DNA of 64,000 nt from Epiperipatus broadwayi (taxonomy: Eukaryota; Onychophora; Udeonychophora; Euonychophora; Peripatidae), in NCBI GenBank assembly GCA_028023455.1, contig JAQFVV010006255.1:5932001-5996000 (forward strand). Direction: 5' to 3'. Under the pieces are notes generated by a model that had not been told where the DNA came from, ran no database searches, and was given only the letters and a program-made list of their open reading frames with translations. The translations under genes were made by a program, and so were the position numbers. This document shows, in pieces, positions 46,510 through 59,500 of the stretch (positions are counted from its first letter, which is position 1; each line of letters begins with the position of its first letter).

Positions 46510-47600
46510 TTATTTTTTAAATATAGTTACAGTTGGAAAATATGAGGCTTTTGAAATAAAACCTGATGTTAAATAAGGATTGTGTGCTTAGTTTAACATT
46601 ATATAAAAAATTTTTTTTGGCAATAGACTTTGGAATTGTTTATAGGTGACATACTGAATCAGGAATCAAGATATATCGCAGATTTAATGGTGGAATTTTT
46701 AATTTGTATCTATTAAAAGCAAAAACAAGGAATTTAATCCTCTTGAATTCTGGATTTATGGTGCATTGATGATTGTGCTATTTTTGTCAATTCAAAAGGC
46801 GATCTGCAGAATATAGTTAATGTTTTGAATGCAATGTATAAAAACTTTGGTTTAGTAATTAATATTAAAAAAAATTTAGATTCTTTATTAATCAATTATA
46901 AAAGAAAATTCTTCAACAATTTTTAGCTTGTATGATTATCAACTTGTAATGTAAATCGGTCTAAATATCTTGGCAGTTTTATAATAGAAAGATTGATTTA
47001 TATATTGAGGTGCATCACAGACTTCAATGTGCTATTGCTGCTTTTAACAAGTTAAAAATAGGATATTTCATTTCAGGGAATTAACTACTGTAACTAATTT
47101 GGCTGCATATAGAGTTCTTATTTTATCTAATTTATTGTGTGGAATTACTAGGATACTTTGATCCAATATAAAAACATTATAATGATGTCCATAAAATTTT
47201 AAGAATACAATAGCAAGATCATAAAACTAATCAATATATTCTGCAACTTGCTGAATATGCTACTTTAGAGTTCACTATTGTAAAATCTCACCTTCATTGA
47301 ATTCCTGAAATGTATTAATGATGTAATGGGACATGGTTTTTATGGGAGAGGTGGACTCATTACATTATAAGAATTTTCTCTATGATATTCTAAAGAATTA
47401 TAATATTGATTGTTTCAATTGGAAAGATGTGACGGAGAACAATAATTGGATAAGAAGTTTTCTGCGGAAGAAGTTAAAGTCAGCATCACAAAATATCAAA
47501 TAAATAGAAAAATGGATTGGTATTTTCTATATGTAGACATTTGTGGTTCATAGATTGATTTGTATAATCATCACAAAACTCATCTCTAGAGTAGTTATTT
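46510..47600 (+). mobile_element. CR1/Jockey-like LINE relic
   Basis: Broken + strand frames show the motif B-like 'IKPDVK-GLCA-FNII' region (about 46560-46610), 'ESRYIADL' with a 'LICIY' continuation, then IDDCAIFVNSKGDLQNIVNV (motif C, about 46760-46820) and YKNFGLVINIKK. This is characteristic of this LINE family ('YADDCALVANSEADLQxxLN...GLxINxKKT'). A degraded finger remnant and 3' end lie near 47530-47590. Non-functional. It lies in sense orientation in the ABHD intron. Confidence 0.75.
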
Positions 47601-50399
47601 TTGAAGTTGGAATGGTCATACTTGTTTGTGAGTAGTTGCTAATAATGGTAATGATGATGAACCTGAAATATTATTTGAACAAATTATTATATATTTGGGC
47701 ATAGTTTATAAGGTATTTTTGTTATTTTAGCAGTTAGTTTTAATCTTAAAATAGTTTTTGGAAAATAATGGAATAGCAGTTAATTATATGTTTAATTGAA
47801 GACTTGCAAATGTCATTAAATTTACACACACAAAAAAAAAAAATGTCTCAAAACATTTAAATAAATCTTGCATTTCAAAGATATTTTATGTTAAATGTTA
47901 GATTGTAATTGATTTGTAATAAATATTTATTTATTTTGGCCTAAGTTTATTTTATTACTTATTGTTTTATTATTTATTTTATTACAATCTTATGCTCTTG
48001 TAAATAAAATATTGAAAGCTCAGTTCTGCCAGATTAGAGGAAACTCAAAGGAGTCTCAAGATTCTCTTGAATCTAAAGGACATAATTGAGAACTTTTTGG
48101 ATATAATAATTGAGGACTTTATAGGAATTTGCAGTTGGATATCTTCTCCAATAAACTTTAAATTTCCTATGTATATCAGTACATGAAACATCAAATGAAG
48201 ACTGGTGTTCATTAGGATTAGAATTCTACCATCTACAAGTGGAGATAGGAAATTCTAGATTGTGAATCTAATAACATTCTCTGGTAAGAGTTATTGGCCA
48301 TACCTGCAGATCTTTAGCTGAACATTTGCAATACATATATGCACACATATAAGAAGCACTTTATTTTTTTAATATTTATCCATAATTGAATCTCTTTTCT
48401 CTAATCTTTTTTTCTGCAATAGATCAGGAATGTTCTATCATTATAATGTGATATTTATAGTCAATTTTTATCATGTACTTTCATTTTTTTTAGGCCTTCA
48501 AAAATTATAGATCAGTGTTTCAAATAAAAAGGACTTGGAAAATGTGAATAATCATAGTGATTAAATTTGCATTTCTCAACTAATACTCTTATCCATCACT
48601 CAATAAATTATTCTAAATTATAATGTATTTAAAACTGACAAATAAATATTTTCATTTAAATTAAGAGTTTTAGATATTATAATCATGGCTCATAATAATG
48701 AGATTGAATCATATGTATCCAATCAAATGATATTATTTTATTGCTACTCAGAAAAATTAGATGTCTTCATTGAAGATTTACATGTAAATATGTATGTAAA
48801 ATTTGTTGTTGTTTTTTTTTTTTGCATTTTTTACAATATTAAATAAATCTCATAGAAAAATCCGATTAATGTAGAATGATAATTTTTTTAGCACCATAAT
48901 AAAGTAATTATTGATACCAAAATATATTATATACAATATCGGCTATATTGATAGATTTTTTTAAATCCATAAATAAATCAATATTTAATTAATAGGCTTT
49001 TTCATTTATTAATGTTTTTCATAGATATTTATTTCAACTTCTTGATCATTTGCCTTATATTTTAACTGCCATTGGTAATCAAAAATAAGTACATATGAAA
49101 TAATGTCTACATTTGAACTTTACATTTGCTTACATCTGTCTTATCTTCACAGTTATATGCAATTGAAATTAAGAAATGCCAAATCATAATTTAATTATTT
49201 CACTGGTATACACTTCTTTTATACCATTCAAAAAGAAAAATGTCAGGTCCTGCTATAATTATGGATTTGCATGCATAGTTTATTAGTTGAACTTATATTT
49301 CAGATTATGGTCAATTAAAAATTTTCTATGCTTTCAAAAAAAAATTTTTTTTTTGCAGAACTTCATGAATGCTTGCTCTCTGTATTACATTTTTGTAAAT
49401 GCCACTCTATCTTTTCCAAAGACTTTATCATGGGGTTGAAGTGTTAGTATTCATTCATTTTATATTTAAAATCCAAAGCGCATGTGCAACAGTTTAATGC
49501 TGTTTAAATTATATTATTGTAAATACAAGCTTATAAAAGCGCTGTCATGTTATTTGTGACTTGCTTTATTGATAATTAAATTTGTCAATAAAATTACAAA
49601 ATTTAGTCATCATTTTTTTATCTTTAAGCAGTATATTTGATAACAGATTCTCTATACATTTAAGGTTAAAAGATTTTAAAAATGTGTCAACTTATTGTTT
49701 TTTTTTATTGTTTTATGAAACATAATTTGACAGAACAACTAAAATGAATGAGATTAAGGGATAATTATAAAGAGAATTTTTTTTCAGAAAATCAAATCTT
49801 AAAAATGTATAAAAGATTATTTACTATGATTATTATTTGTATTAACATGCTCTTGGAGAGTAACATGGTTGAAGCAAAGTTAATTTTAAACAATGAATTT
49901 GGTATTTTAGAATCAAGAGCTATTGCCGGCAAGATAATTAATTTTCAATATATCATTTTTTTTTATCCTATCAATAGTCAGTTTTTGAAATGCTTTTCTT
50001 TTATTAATGTTTACAGATGTCAAAAATAATCTGATTACTAATATTTCTTGAAAAGATTTTAAAATTTCTCAAATTATAAGGAAAATGAAAAATGCTTAAC
50101 AACATATGGAGAGTTTTCATGGATAGTAATGTGTAAGTGCTGTGCCATTAATTTGACATTTTTAGTTTTTTAGCCTTGGTTCCAATTTATTGATTTTGCT
50201 GATTTAAGAAAAAAATGTAGTAATAATTCAATAATACAAATCATACCTTGCATGTGTTTAAATTACCTATATATTATTGGAAATTTATCAAATAACTTAA
50301 ACATTTACTGGATTTACATTTACTATAATTTGTACGTTAAACTTAATTTTATATCAATATAGCATCTCTACAATTATCAAAAATAAACATTTATTAATT
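47601..50399. other. Intronic AT-rich sequence, nothing recognised
   Basis: A slightly less AT-rich block at about 48020-48310 looks like old repeat-derived sequence, but I cannot assign it. The rest carries no signal I can support. Confidence 0.45.
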
Positions 50400-50567
50400 A
50401 ATTTATTTTTTAAACCATCAAACATCACATGATCACCATCTCTATACTAGCACATAATTTGTTGTAAACAAAGGCAAAACTCCCCATACAGTAGTGCCAC
50501 CCTGTGGCAAACAGAGTAATCAATGGATGCCAGAAGGCTTGTGCATAAAATCCCTATCTAGTGCCTA

Positions 50568-50633
50568 CTCATCCAATATCCCAGACTAGTTTCTGGCTTG
50601 TGGCCATCATCAGTGAGGAGCCTTGGATCTGAG
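50568..50633 (-). ncRNA. Hammerhead ribozyme (type I), lineage B, inverted copy
   Basis: On the - strand: outer stem ATCCAA / TTGGAT, inner TCCTCA, core CTGATGA (plus-strand 50607-50613), stem II TGGC/GCCA with a CACAA loop, GAAA, CTAGTC. The downstream stem I strand is TGGGAT, one G shorter than in the direct copies, so inner stem I loses a pair. The core is intact. Confidence 0.85.
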
Positions 50634-50960
50634 AGCGCTGCACCTAGATCTTAGGGAGTTTTGCCTTTGTTTACAACAAATTATGTGCTAGTATAGAGAT
50701 GGTGATCATGTGATGTTTGATGGTTTAACACCAAGCCCGCCTAATAGGATAGTGGTGGCTATGGTTGTTTAAGAGCCAAAGACACCAAAATGTATGGGTG
50801 CTGAATTGAGTTCAGACCCATATGACTATATAAGCTACTGAGCTTAGATTGAAGATATTAACAATGTTTTCAATTTCATTCTCATAGTTTTGTAGTAAAG
50901 TAGAGTTAAAAGGTGGCTGCTGGAGGGTTGCATTAGATCCTAAGATCTAGGTGCAGTGCT

Positions 50961-51027
50961 CTCAGATCCAAGGCTCCTCACTGATGATGGCCACAAGCCA
51001 GAAACTAGTCTGGGGATATTGGATGAG
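50961..51027 (+). ncRNA. Hammerhead ribozyme (type I), lineage B, direct copy 1
   Basis: All canonical parts are visible. Outer stem I is ATCCAA / TTGGAT (6 bp, extendable by CTC/GAG); an internal loop follows; inner stem I is TCCTCA / TGGGGA (6 bp with one G-U). The core is CTGATGA (50981-50987). Stem II is TGGC/GCCA with a CACAA loop. GAAA is at 51001-51004, stem III is the minimal CTAG, and the GTC triplet predicts cleavage after 51010. The internal loop in stem I facing loop II fits the tertiary contact of natural type I hammerheads. The very short, self-complementary stem III suggests cleavage as a dimer. Confidence 0.9.
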
Positions 51028-51417
51028 TAGGCACTAGATAGGAATTTTATGCACAAGCCTTCTGGCATCCATTGATTACTCTGTTTGGCACGGGGTGGCA
51101 CTACTGTATGGGGAGTTTTGCCTTTGTTTACAACAAATTATGTGCTAGTATAGAGATGGTGATCATGAGATGTTTGATGGTTTAACACCAATCCTGCCTA
51201 ATAGGATAGTGGTGGCTATGGTTGTTTAAGAGCCAAAGACACCAAAATGTATGGGTGCTGAATTGAGTTCAGACCCATATGACTATATAAGCTATTGAGC
51301 TTAGATTGAAGATATTAACAATGTTTTCAATTTCATTCTCATAGTTTTGTAGTAAAGTAGAGTTAAAAGGTGGCTGCTGGAGGGTTGCATTAGATCCTAA
51401 GATCTAGGTGCAGTGCT

Positions 51418-51484
51418 CTCAGATCCAAGGCTCCTCACTGATGATGGCCACAAGCCAGAAACTAGTCTGGGGATATTGGATGAG
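51418..51484 (+). ncRNA. Hammerhead ribozyme (type I), lineage B, direct copy 2
   Basis: Identical in all ribozyme parts to the copy 457 bp upstream: core CTGATGA (51438-51444), GAAA (51458-51461), predicted cleavage after 51467. The two cleavage sites would bracket a 457-nt RNA. Confidence 0.9.
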
Positions 51485-51598
51485 TAGGCACTAGATAGGG
51501 ATTTTATGCGCAAGCCTTCTGGCATCCATTGATTACTCTTGTTTGGCACAGGGTGGCACTACTGTATGGGGAGTTTTGCCTTTGTTTAATTTATTTTT

Positions 51599-53336
51599 CC
51601 CATATCTTATTTCTTATAATCTTCTGATTGCAATTTTTTATGGAAAAAAATGAAAATTTTAAATCAAACATAATAATTGTCAAACTAAGAAAAATAAAAT
51701 AGAAACTTAATATTTATATAAATTAGACTTATTTATATATAAGAATAATTTCTTTTGGTCATAATAGACAATTCTAGCAAAGAATATATTAGAGCTTTAT
51801 TATTTAATGATAAACAGTAAACCTTTTTAAATGTGCCATATTCTTTATTATGTAATGGCATAAAAAATGTTATAGAATGGAGTAACAAGGCTGTCATGTT
51901 TGTGTGGTCCCAAGTGCATAGTCAGTCTTAACATCAGAATGATGAAAATAAAATAAAATTATCAAGCATATTATCAAAATTATGTAAATAGATCTATTTA
52001 ATTGTATCCAGTTTTATTCAAAAAGTAAGTAATCATTTGACTCAGTGGCAGAATAATTTTCATGAAAGCATAAGACTGTTTCAATTCTTCAGGAGGAAAA
52101 AATTACTCTAGCTATTGTCTTAAGATATTTTGTGTATTTTTTATTTTGACTTCAGAGATAATTAAGAACATAAGCAATTAAAAACTAAAGTGATAACTTG
52201 AACATACATATTGAAAGTGGATTTTCTTATACTTATTTTTAAGATCAGACATTGATACTATAAGTGTATGAAAAATCAGAGTATAATAACTTTTCATGTT
52301 TTTTTTGCAAGTCAAAAAAAGCTCTCAGTAAAAAGTATATATAATACTTAAAAGATTTCCATGGTTATATAAATGTAAACCTTAACAGTTCTTAATAAGA
52401 AATTCCATGTATTTTTTATTTTTTGTGAGAGAATTTATTAATTTAAGAAAAGGATTTGAAAAACTTCTCTTTTTCATACATATATAATGTTAATGTCTAA
52501 TCTATATCTCTTTTCTAAAATCTGAAGCGGATCAATTTTTGGTGTATAGGGGATTGGGCTAAATATTGTTGTTGCTGCTGCTCCAGTATTAATTGGTTTT
52601 GTGCATAATTACATAATAATTGAACTGAAAAATTTATGAGAGATATCAATATTGTCATTATATACATAAAATTACAGTTACTTAAAACATTGAAAATTTG
52701 TCGTCATATAGCTTAATGATCATAAATTAATCAGTCGTCCATTCAGCAGAATTCAAAATTTTATTTATTATAGCATTATCAAAAAAGATAAATCATGAGG
52801 TTATTGTTTATAGAAGTATGATATCTCTTCCAATAGTGAAGGCTTCACACAATTGCATTTGCTTACTAATAATCATTGGATGTCTACTTGTTTATGTACA
52901 AATTATCTGAAAGAAAAAGCCTGAACTTGATTATGATTTGAAAAAATTGCAATTATCACTTGGTCCAGACATGACAGGTAGATTGCTATATTTTCAAAAC
53001 ATAACTAAATTTTGATTATTACTTGTTAATGACATATTTCACTCAAACCTTTAATTATACTTTTGCTTAAAAATCTGAAATCAAATGTTCTAAGTTATTA
53101 TTTATTATCATAATTTCATTATTATATATATGTATGTTTTTGTAACACCTATATTATTCTTAAATTTTTCAAGAGTTTAGTATTTTATAATATCTGGTTT
53201 AAAAGTTATTAAGTAATTCAGATTATTTTACTCATAGAATTGTATTATGAATATATTTCCTTTTGTATTTAGCTTAACAAATATTTTCTTTCTATCAATA
53301 TAAAAATATTGTTTTATTTTGTATATATATTTATAG
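51599..53336. other. Intronic AT-rich sequence, nothing recognised
   Basis: No transposon, RNA or exon signal recognised before the acceptor TTATAG at 53331-53336. Confidence 0.45.
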
Positions 53337-53523
53337 TGGTGAAACAGCATTTCGAAGTATGACTATTCCTTTTGGCTGGGCTAAATATCCTATGATTCAA
53401 AGGATTCGAAATTTAATGACAGATATTCCAATTACTATGATTTATGGTTCTCGATCTTGGGTCGATAGCAATACTGGTGCTCAAGTCAAAGTTATTCAGT
53501 CTAATTCTTCTGTTGATGTACAG
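53337..53523 (+). CDS. ABHD4/ABHD5: ABHD4/5-like hydrolase, penultimate-type exon (187 bp)
   Basis: Completes the split Ser codon and reads GETAFRSMTIPFGWAKYPMI, then DIPITMIYGSRSWVDSNTGA. This is the ABHD4/ABHD5 segment ahead of the C-terminal catalytic His; the second stretch contains the usual acid-loop region (IYGSxxWxD). Acceptor TTATAG ends at 53336; the donor is GTTTGT at 53524 after CAG, phase 0. The expected next exon, with the family motif close to 'GAxHHVYADQP', was not found between 53524 and 64000 and probably lies downstream. Confidence 0.93.
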
Positions 53524-56066
53524 GTTTGTATTTTAAATATTTTTTTATGCATTGAGACATGAAGACCAATGATATTCATGAAACATTTTTACATAAGTCA
53601 CAGGATTAAAAAAAATTTCAATTTTCAAATAATTTTTTTATTTTCAGAATATATACATAATAAATTAAAATTTACTTTAAAAGTGTAATTTTTATTAAAT
53701 TATAGTCTTCACAAAAATCACACAAAAGAGGATATATACAAAAAAGCATTTAATTTTAAAATGCTTATTCTGAAATTAATCTCTTTTCAAGTTTTTTTTT
53801 GGAAGAATTAATAAAATTTATAATAAATAACAGATTTATTGAATTAAAAATGATGAAATATACATACTTGTTAGCAGGCTGTATATATATTTCTCACAAA
53901 ACTTTTATATAACAAATCTAGGCCAACATAAAAAATGTGCTGTAATATCATATTTATATAATTTTATCTATATTAGATGTTACACTACAAATGTATCATC
54001 TCACTGAGTTATTAGAGTCATTACTGGAAGATGCTACTATCTTTAAAGTAATTAATTATATAGTAACACTAGTACTATTAATGTAAAAATAACAGTATAA
54101 TAATGGAAATAGCAACAGTAGTATTTAATAATAGCAGTAGTATTTATCCTACTAGTAGTTACCCAAATAATGGTAAAAATATTTTATTAGAAATGATAAT
54201 AGAATAATTTATTTATTCAAAACCAATAAATAAATAATATAATCATATAATTTTCATACAAAAAAAATCTTGAGTTAGAAGTTTAAAATATAGTAAATAA
54301 AATAGAATATATAATTTAAAAATAATAAAATAAATTATGAGATTATAAAATATTATTTAGTACAATATAACCAATGATATAAACATTTTTTAAAACACAA
54401 ATAACTGGTATTAGTTAAATTCTCAGAACAATCTTCTATAAATGTATTAAATAATTCGCGATCACTACAACCAAACCGTTTTCAACTGGGGATTTAGATA
54501 AAAGTTTGATAAAGTTAATTCGTTACAGTAGATATCGATCACATTGCACTGATCAATGACATCTTAATATATTAATGATTTTAATATTGATCTTAATAGT
54601 TGTAATGATAATAATAATATTAAAATAGTAATAGAAAGTAACTATAGTGATAATAGTAAAAGTATTAATAGTAATGTAATAGTGGAAATAAGATATATAA
54701 TTAGTATAGTGTAGTAGTATCAATAGTACATTGCATTATCGTATTTTATTTATAGTTATTATTTTACCCTGTATTCTATATTACAATATATTTTTGTTTA
54801 CTATGTGAAGAAGGAATATTGTAAAATGACTAATTTAAAATTATAGCCAAGAAATTGAATATTTTGCTTCCAAATTATGATTATTTTTGGATATCCACCT
54901 CAGGAAAATAATTGATGAAATTAATTGTTTGTTAATGCTACTGAAAATTCTTTTATTATGTATAGATTTTTTGCTCCTTTTAAATTAATATCCAGATAAA
55001 TTTCACTGATTATCTTAATACTTTTTTTTTTTTTTTATAAATTTTTTACTTTTTGAATATTATTATGAGTGTAAAGATTTTACATAACAGTTTCATATTT
55101 TAAAATAGGTATAACAAGAGATTTAAATAAATAAATTTTTGCATCATTAGAAGAATTTGTTATAATGCAAACTCTGTTTTTAGTGTTTTATATGATGCCT
55201 ACATAAAACAGTTCTGATGAAGAAAGAATAGTGTTCATTTTTGTATAATTATTGATTCTTTCTGTAACTACAATGTTAGTAATGTATTGCTTGAATGAAA
55301 AATGCTTTTATGAAGGAAGATCATTAGGGTATTTTCCATTTCTTATAATTTCCATTTAATTCAAAATGCATTCTTTGTTCAAAATTGTTGATGTTAGTAT
55401 CTCTATAATTATATATTTGTTTGGATATTTTATAGCCATGATTGTAAATAGGATTTAACTATGACATTTTATATATATATAAATTGATAAACTTTTCTTA
55501 CATGAATTGTAATTAATTCTAAGTACTAGGAACACTAAGTAAAAAAAACTACAGTGTAGAGTTATCTTAAAATTTAAGCTAAGTGCTTTTGAAATCTTAG
55601 TTATGATATCATATTTATAGCAATAGCATTCCTAGCTCTGTGACATTTTGTAAATTATAACGAAGGTCAAATAATATTAGCTTACATGTTCTTCTACTTG
55701 TGAGTAGACAAGGCTTTTTTTTCACAAAAAATATGATTTATGAAGTTTATTGAAATTTGAAATTTATCTAATTTTAATTATTAATTAATTTCTCTATCAG
55801 TTGCCTTTCTGTGATCAAAATAAGTAGCACTAAGTTCAATCTCTCTTAATAGAATGAGCTATATAATCATAAAATAATTTGATGTAAATTATTTGGTATA
55901 TAATCATATAAAAATTCTGCCATTTTCATCTGTTACATGTTTTTGATAATACTAGAAAATTTATTATAATTTTAGTATTATTGTCTATATCTATTTTTAA
56001 AAATGGAAGTGATTTTTATTATTAATATAGACTACATATCCTTAATTAGTATGTTGCGTTAATAGG
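53524..56066. other. AT-rich sequence, nothing recognised
   Basis: Holds degenerate AGT/ATT trinucleotide-rich stretches (about 54060-54180 and 54590-54720). No exon matching the missing ABHD C-terminus was found. Confidence 0.45.
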
Positions 56067-56074
56067 CATTATGG

Positions 56075-56587
56075 CAAGGTGTCCAACTTTTTGACATCTC
56101 TGGGATACATTGGAAAAAGAAGAGTTGTTTTGGGCCACACATTTAATATATAATCATTACCAAAAGCTGATGAGCCAAAAAAAGTTATCATGTATAATTT
56201 TCATGATACCCACCATCACAGATAAGCAAAAACATCCTTAAATAGCAATCCTAATTATATAGGGACCCATTTGGACAGTCTTATAAAATTGTTGAGGAAG
56301 TTTCAAGTTTGTGATCACTAATATAGAAAATATACATGTCTAGGTAATAAAACATCATTGATATTTTTAATTTTTTTTTTTTATTATAAAAGTAAAAGAG
56401 GGAAACAATTTGTTGAATATTTAATATTGTATTTGAGTGCATATTATATGTTTATTTTAATCTCATTATGATGTATAATCACACAAAAAAGCATAATGTT
56501 TTAAATAAATTTATGATTTTGCATTCAGCTGCATTCATAGTTATTGTAGACTGCATGTGGCCTTGGACTACAGGTTGGATACTCCTG
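56075..56587. mobile_element. hAT-type non-autonomous element
   Basis: A 513-bp insert flanked by the perfect 8-bp repeat CATTATGG (56067-56074 and 56588-56595), the TSD length of hAT elements. Its ends are imperfect inverted repeats: left CAAGGTGTCCAACTTTT, right (reverse complement) CAGGAGTATCCAACCT. Subterminal 'GGGCCACAC' and 'GTGGCC' blocks are familiar from hAT-derived elements. No transposase frame. Confidence 0.8.
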
Positions 56588-56595
56588 CATTATGG

Positions 56596-59500
56596 TATAA
56601 TTAGTATAACTGTTATAAATGAAATCTGTTAATTCACAATATATTGTTGCTACATTTTTGATTTTTATAATATGATCTTTATAAATAGCTTGGCTGCAAT
56701 ATTTCCCCTTCACAATCTTTTGGCTGTTTTATCATAATTTTTATTTTGGATTTTTTTTTAGGCCTTGGTTAATTTTTTTGTTGTTGTTTAATTCTTTTTT
56801 TTTTTCTCAAATAGCACATATAGTTTTTTAATCGTAGATTACATTGCAGCAGAGATTTATTATTATTTTGGGAATATTTCCAGAATTATTTATAATATTT
56901 TAGATCTTCTTTCAATTTGACATTTAACCTGAAAACCAATCATGAAAACATTAATAAAAGGAAATTGTTTGCATTTGATTCAAAAGTTTTGAGTTTATAT
57001 AAGACAAAAGTATACCATTGACTGGATATTTTTTTTTTGTTATTGTTGTGATAATAATATTTTCACTTCAAAGTACAAACTATGTTTCATTGATTGTTTT
57101 TGCTCGTTAATAATTAATGACAATATGTAGGAAATTATACATTTTAAATTATGCTGTGCTCTTTCTCTCGTATTTTAAATCTATTTATCTTATTGTTTTC
57201 AATCACTTAGATTAGTGTAGAACCAGATCAATTGAAATTTCATATGTTATCTTTTTGCTTTAAATGTTACAATGCCATTGTATATTTGTGTAACCAGATT
57301 TTCATCCTTTAATTTTATGGACAGTTCTGAATCCAACTTTTTTTTTTTTTCCATATTTGATTTTTTTATTTTTTGTTTATTTTTTCTTTTTTTTTTTTCT
57401 TTTTAGAATTGGAATGATGTTTTTGTTTCTGAGTGATAATTAATGATAATGATTTTATCTAAAGCTAAACTGTGTAACTTTAAAGTTTTTAAGATCATTT
57501 AAATTTTTTACCACTCAAAAACCTTCAATCTCATTGATATTAGTAATAATAATAATGGTGCTAATAATATTTGTAATAGTAGTGTAGTATATTGATATAA
57601 TAATTATTGTAGTGATAAGAATAGTACTATTATTATATCAGGATCACAAAGTTTTATATGTGAGAATAAAACAAGGCTATCTCTTCACTTTATTTCAATC
57701 TTTAATAAGTTTGAACTAATTAATAATTAATTGATGGTAATGCAGTTAAATCCTTATCACCAAACTGGTGTTTAGTCTTTATCATTATCAATGAGGACTT
57801 GGGTATGATTCAAAGCTGGAAATAATGCAGTTAGGACTTACCTTTAACCCCATTTTATTATTCAGGCTAAAAAATCTTGAAATTCAAATACTCTTAAGAA
57901 ATTGATTTGGAGATATTCAAACTTGCTATAAATAGTGGAAAGCTGCTTTTGTTTTATCACATATTGTGTGAGTTTTAGATTTAAGCGATTTGTTATCATT
58001 CATCTTTAAAAAAGTAAATCAATCCATTTATTATAACTGAATTATTTGTAGATTTTCTTTCTGGAGCCTCATTAATTTTCTATGTTGCAATGAAATATAG
58101 TTACTCATAATTTATCCATTTATTGTTTCATTTATTTAAGAAATATGCATCATACTTTGAAGAATTATTTTTCTCAGTAATTTATAGTTATTTTTAAATT
58201 TGTAATAGATATATATTTTTTTCTATTTGAATGCATGCTCACCCTCTATTACATATATCTGCTAAAAATGCATTGAGTATACTTAAAGTAAAAAAATGTT
58301 AATAATAATTTTTATCAAAATTTATATTTTTAGATTCAAGATTTTTAGTAATCAAAATATGGTCTTAAACATTTTTTTTTAAGTATTGCAGGATATTTTT
58401 TTTTTTAATAATTTATAATCATTTTACTTCTGATAAATCTTATTAAATTAATCTTTCTTATATGTATTTAGAAAAAATATTCAGCAACTCTAGCATTTAT
58501 TGGCACGCTAAGAACAAATAGTGTAATTGTGGGGGGACAGGGGGATGTAGAAAACAGTGTTTTGAATAATTAATGGTTTGTGTGGTTGATGTTCATATAA
58601 CTGGAATAACAAAAATGCTAAAACATCTTTAGAAAATATAAAATAATAAATTTATGGTGTAATGGGGTTGTTAACTAATCTGAGAGTGAATTCATATGGA
58701 CTTAGACTTTTATTTTTATATATTTATATCATGGGCAATAATGGCTGCCTACCTATCTCTTATAATTAGAATCAGTCTTTTAAATCAAATTAACTATTAG
58801 ATCAAATGTTATATTTGTTGATATATATTACAAAAACATGATCACAAGATGAACTTAAATTTTAAATAGATCTGGATAAAAATAAATACATTTGTTAAAC
58901 ATAAATATGTTTCACCTAGTTTAATATATTTAGTTATATACTGCTTGCTAAATATAATAACTAAATAATAGTAACTGAAATAAATATACTCATATTTATG
59001 ATTTAATGCTACTGGTCCCATTCATTCATCTTAGATTTGATATCACATTTTCCCTGCTTTGGGATGATATATCATTACAGTAACCATTTTTAGAGTCTTT
59101 TGATTACTTTAAAATATGTACTCTGATTAACAGTTATAACTAAAATAGTTTGTAAAATAAATAAGTTAATTTCATTAGCAAAACAAAAAAAACCCAATAT
59201 TTTAATTTATGCTATTCTTAAATCCAATATTCCATTAATTCTACTATTACTATTTATAGGCTTTCATTAATATATTTCCAAATTATATGTTTATGTAGAA
59301 ATTAACAAAATATCTGATTTCCATACTGATAGAACATCTTTTCTTGTTTACTAATGTAATTGACTTATGTCCAATATCTATTATTAATCATGATGCATTT
59401 TGTATAACTTGTGTTATACATCCTAACATGGAATAATATGATTGGAACAATTTTGTCAAAATATATTTAATGTAAATAATTGCCAAATGCTAGATATAAT

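Larger units (their letters stand above)
50411..51587 (+). mobile_element. Hammerhead-ribozyme retroelement, lineage B (inverted partial copy plus tandem dimer)
   Basis: A 1,177-bp non-coding element flanked by the 11-bp direct repeat AATTTATTTTT (50400-50410 and 51588-51598). An inverted partial copy (50411-50656) is followed by two nearly identical direct units with a period of 457-458 bp (boundaries GGGGAGTTTTGCC at about 50654, 51110 and 51568). Each unit has one hammerhead, and the two direct units differ at only a few positions, so the copy is fairly young. The plan matches retrozymes (tandem ribozyme repeats with TSD) and the inverted/tandem terminal repeats of Penelope-like elements. 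Both direct ribozymes are in sense with the host gene. Confidence 0.85.

Noticed and set aside
52550-52620. Hydrophobic short reading 'IVVAAAPVLIGFVHNY' as a possible exon
   Set aside because: No splice-site support and no match to a missing ABHD segment; too short to support.
54040-54720. Possible microsatellite or CRISPR-like array of AGTAGTATT-type words
   Set aside because: No constant repeat unit or spacers; degenerate trinucleotide-rich AT sequence.
58471-58500. Candidate terminal ABHD exon after 'TATTTAG'
   Set aside because: Phase 0 translation does not give the family motif around the catalytic His, and it soon hits stops.
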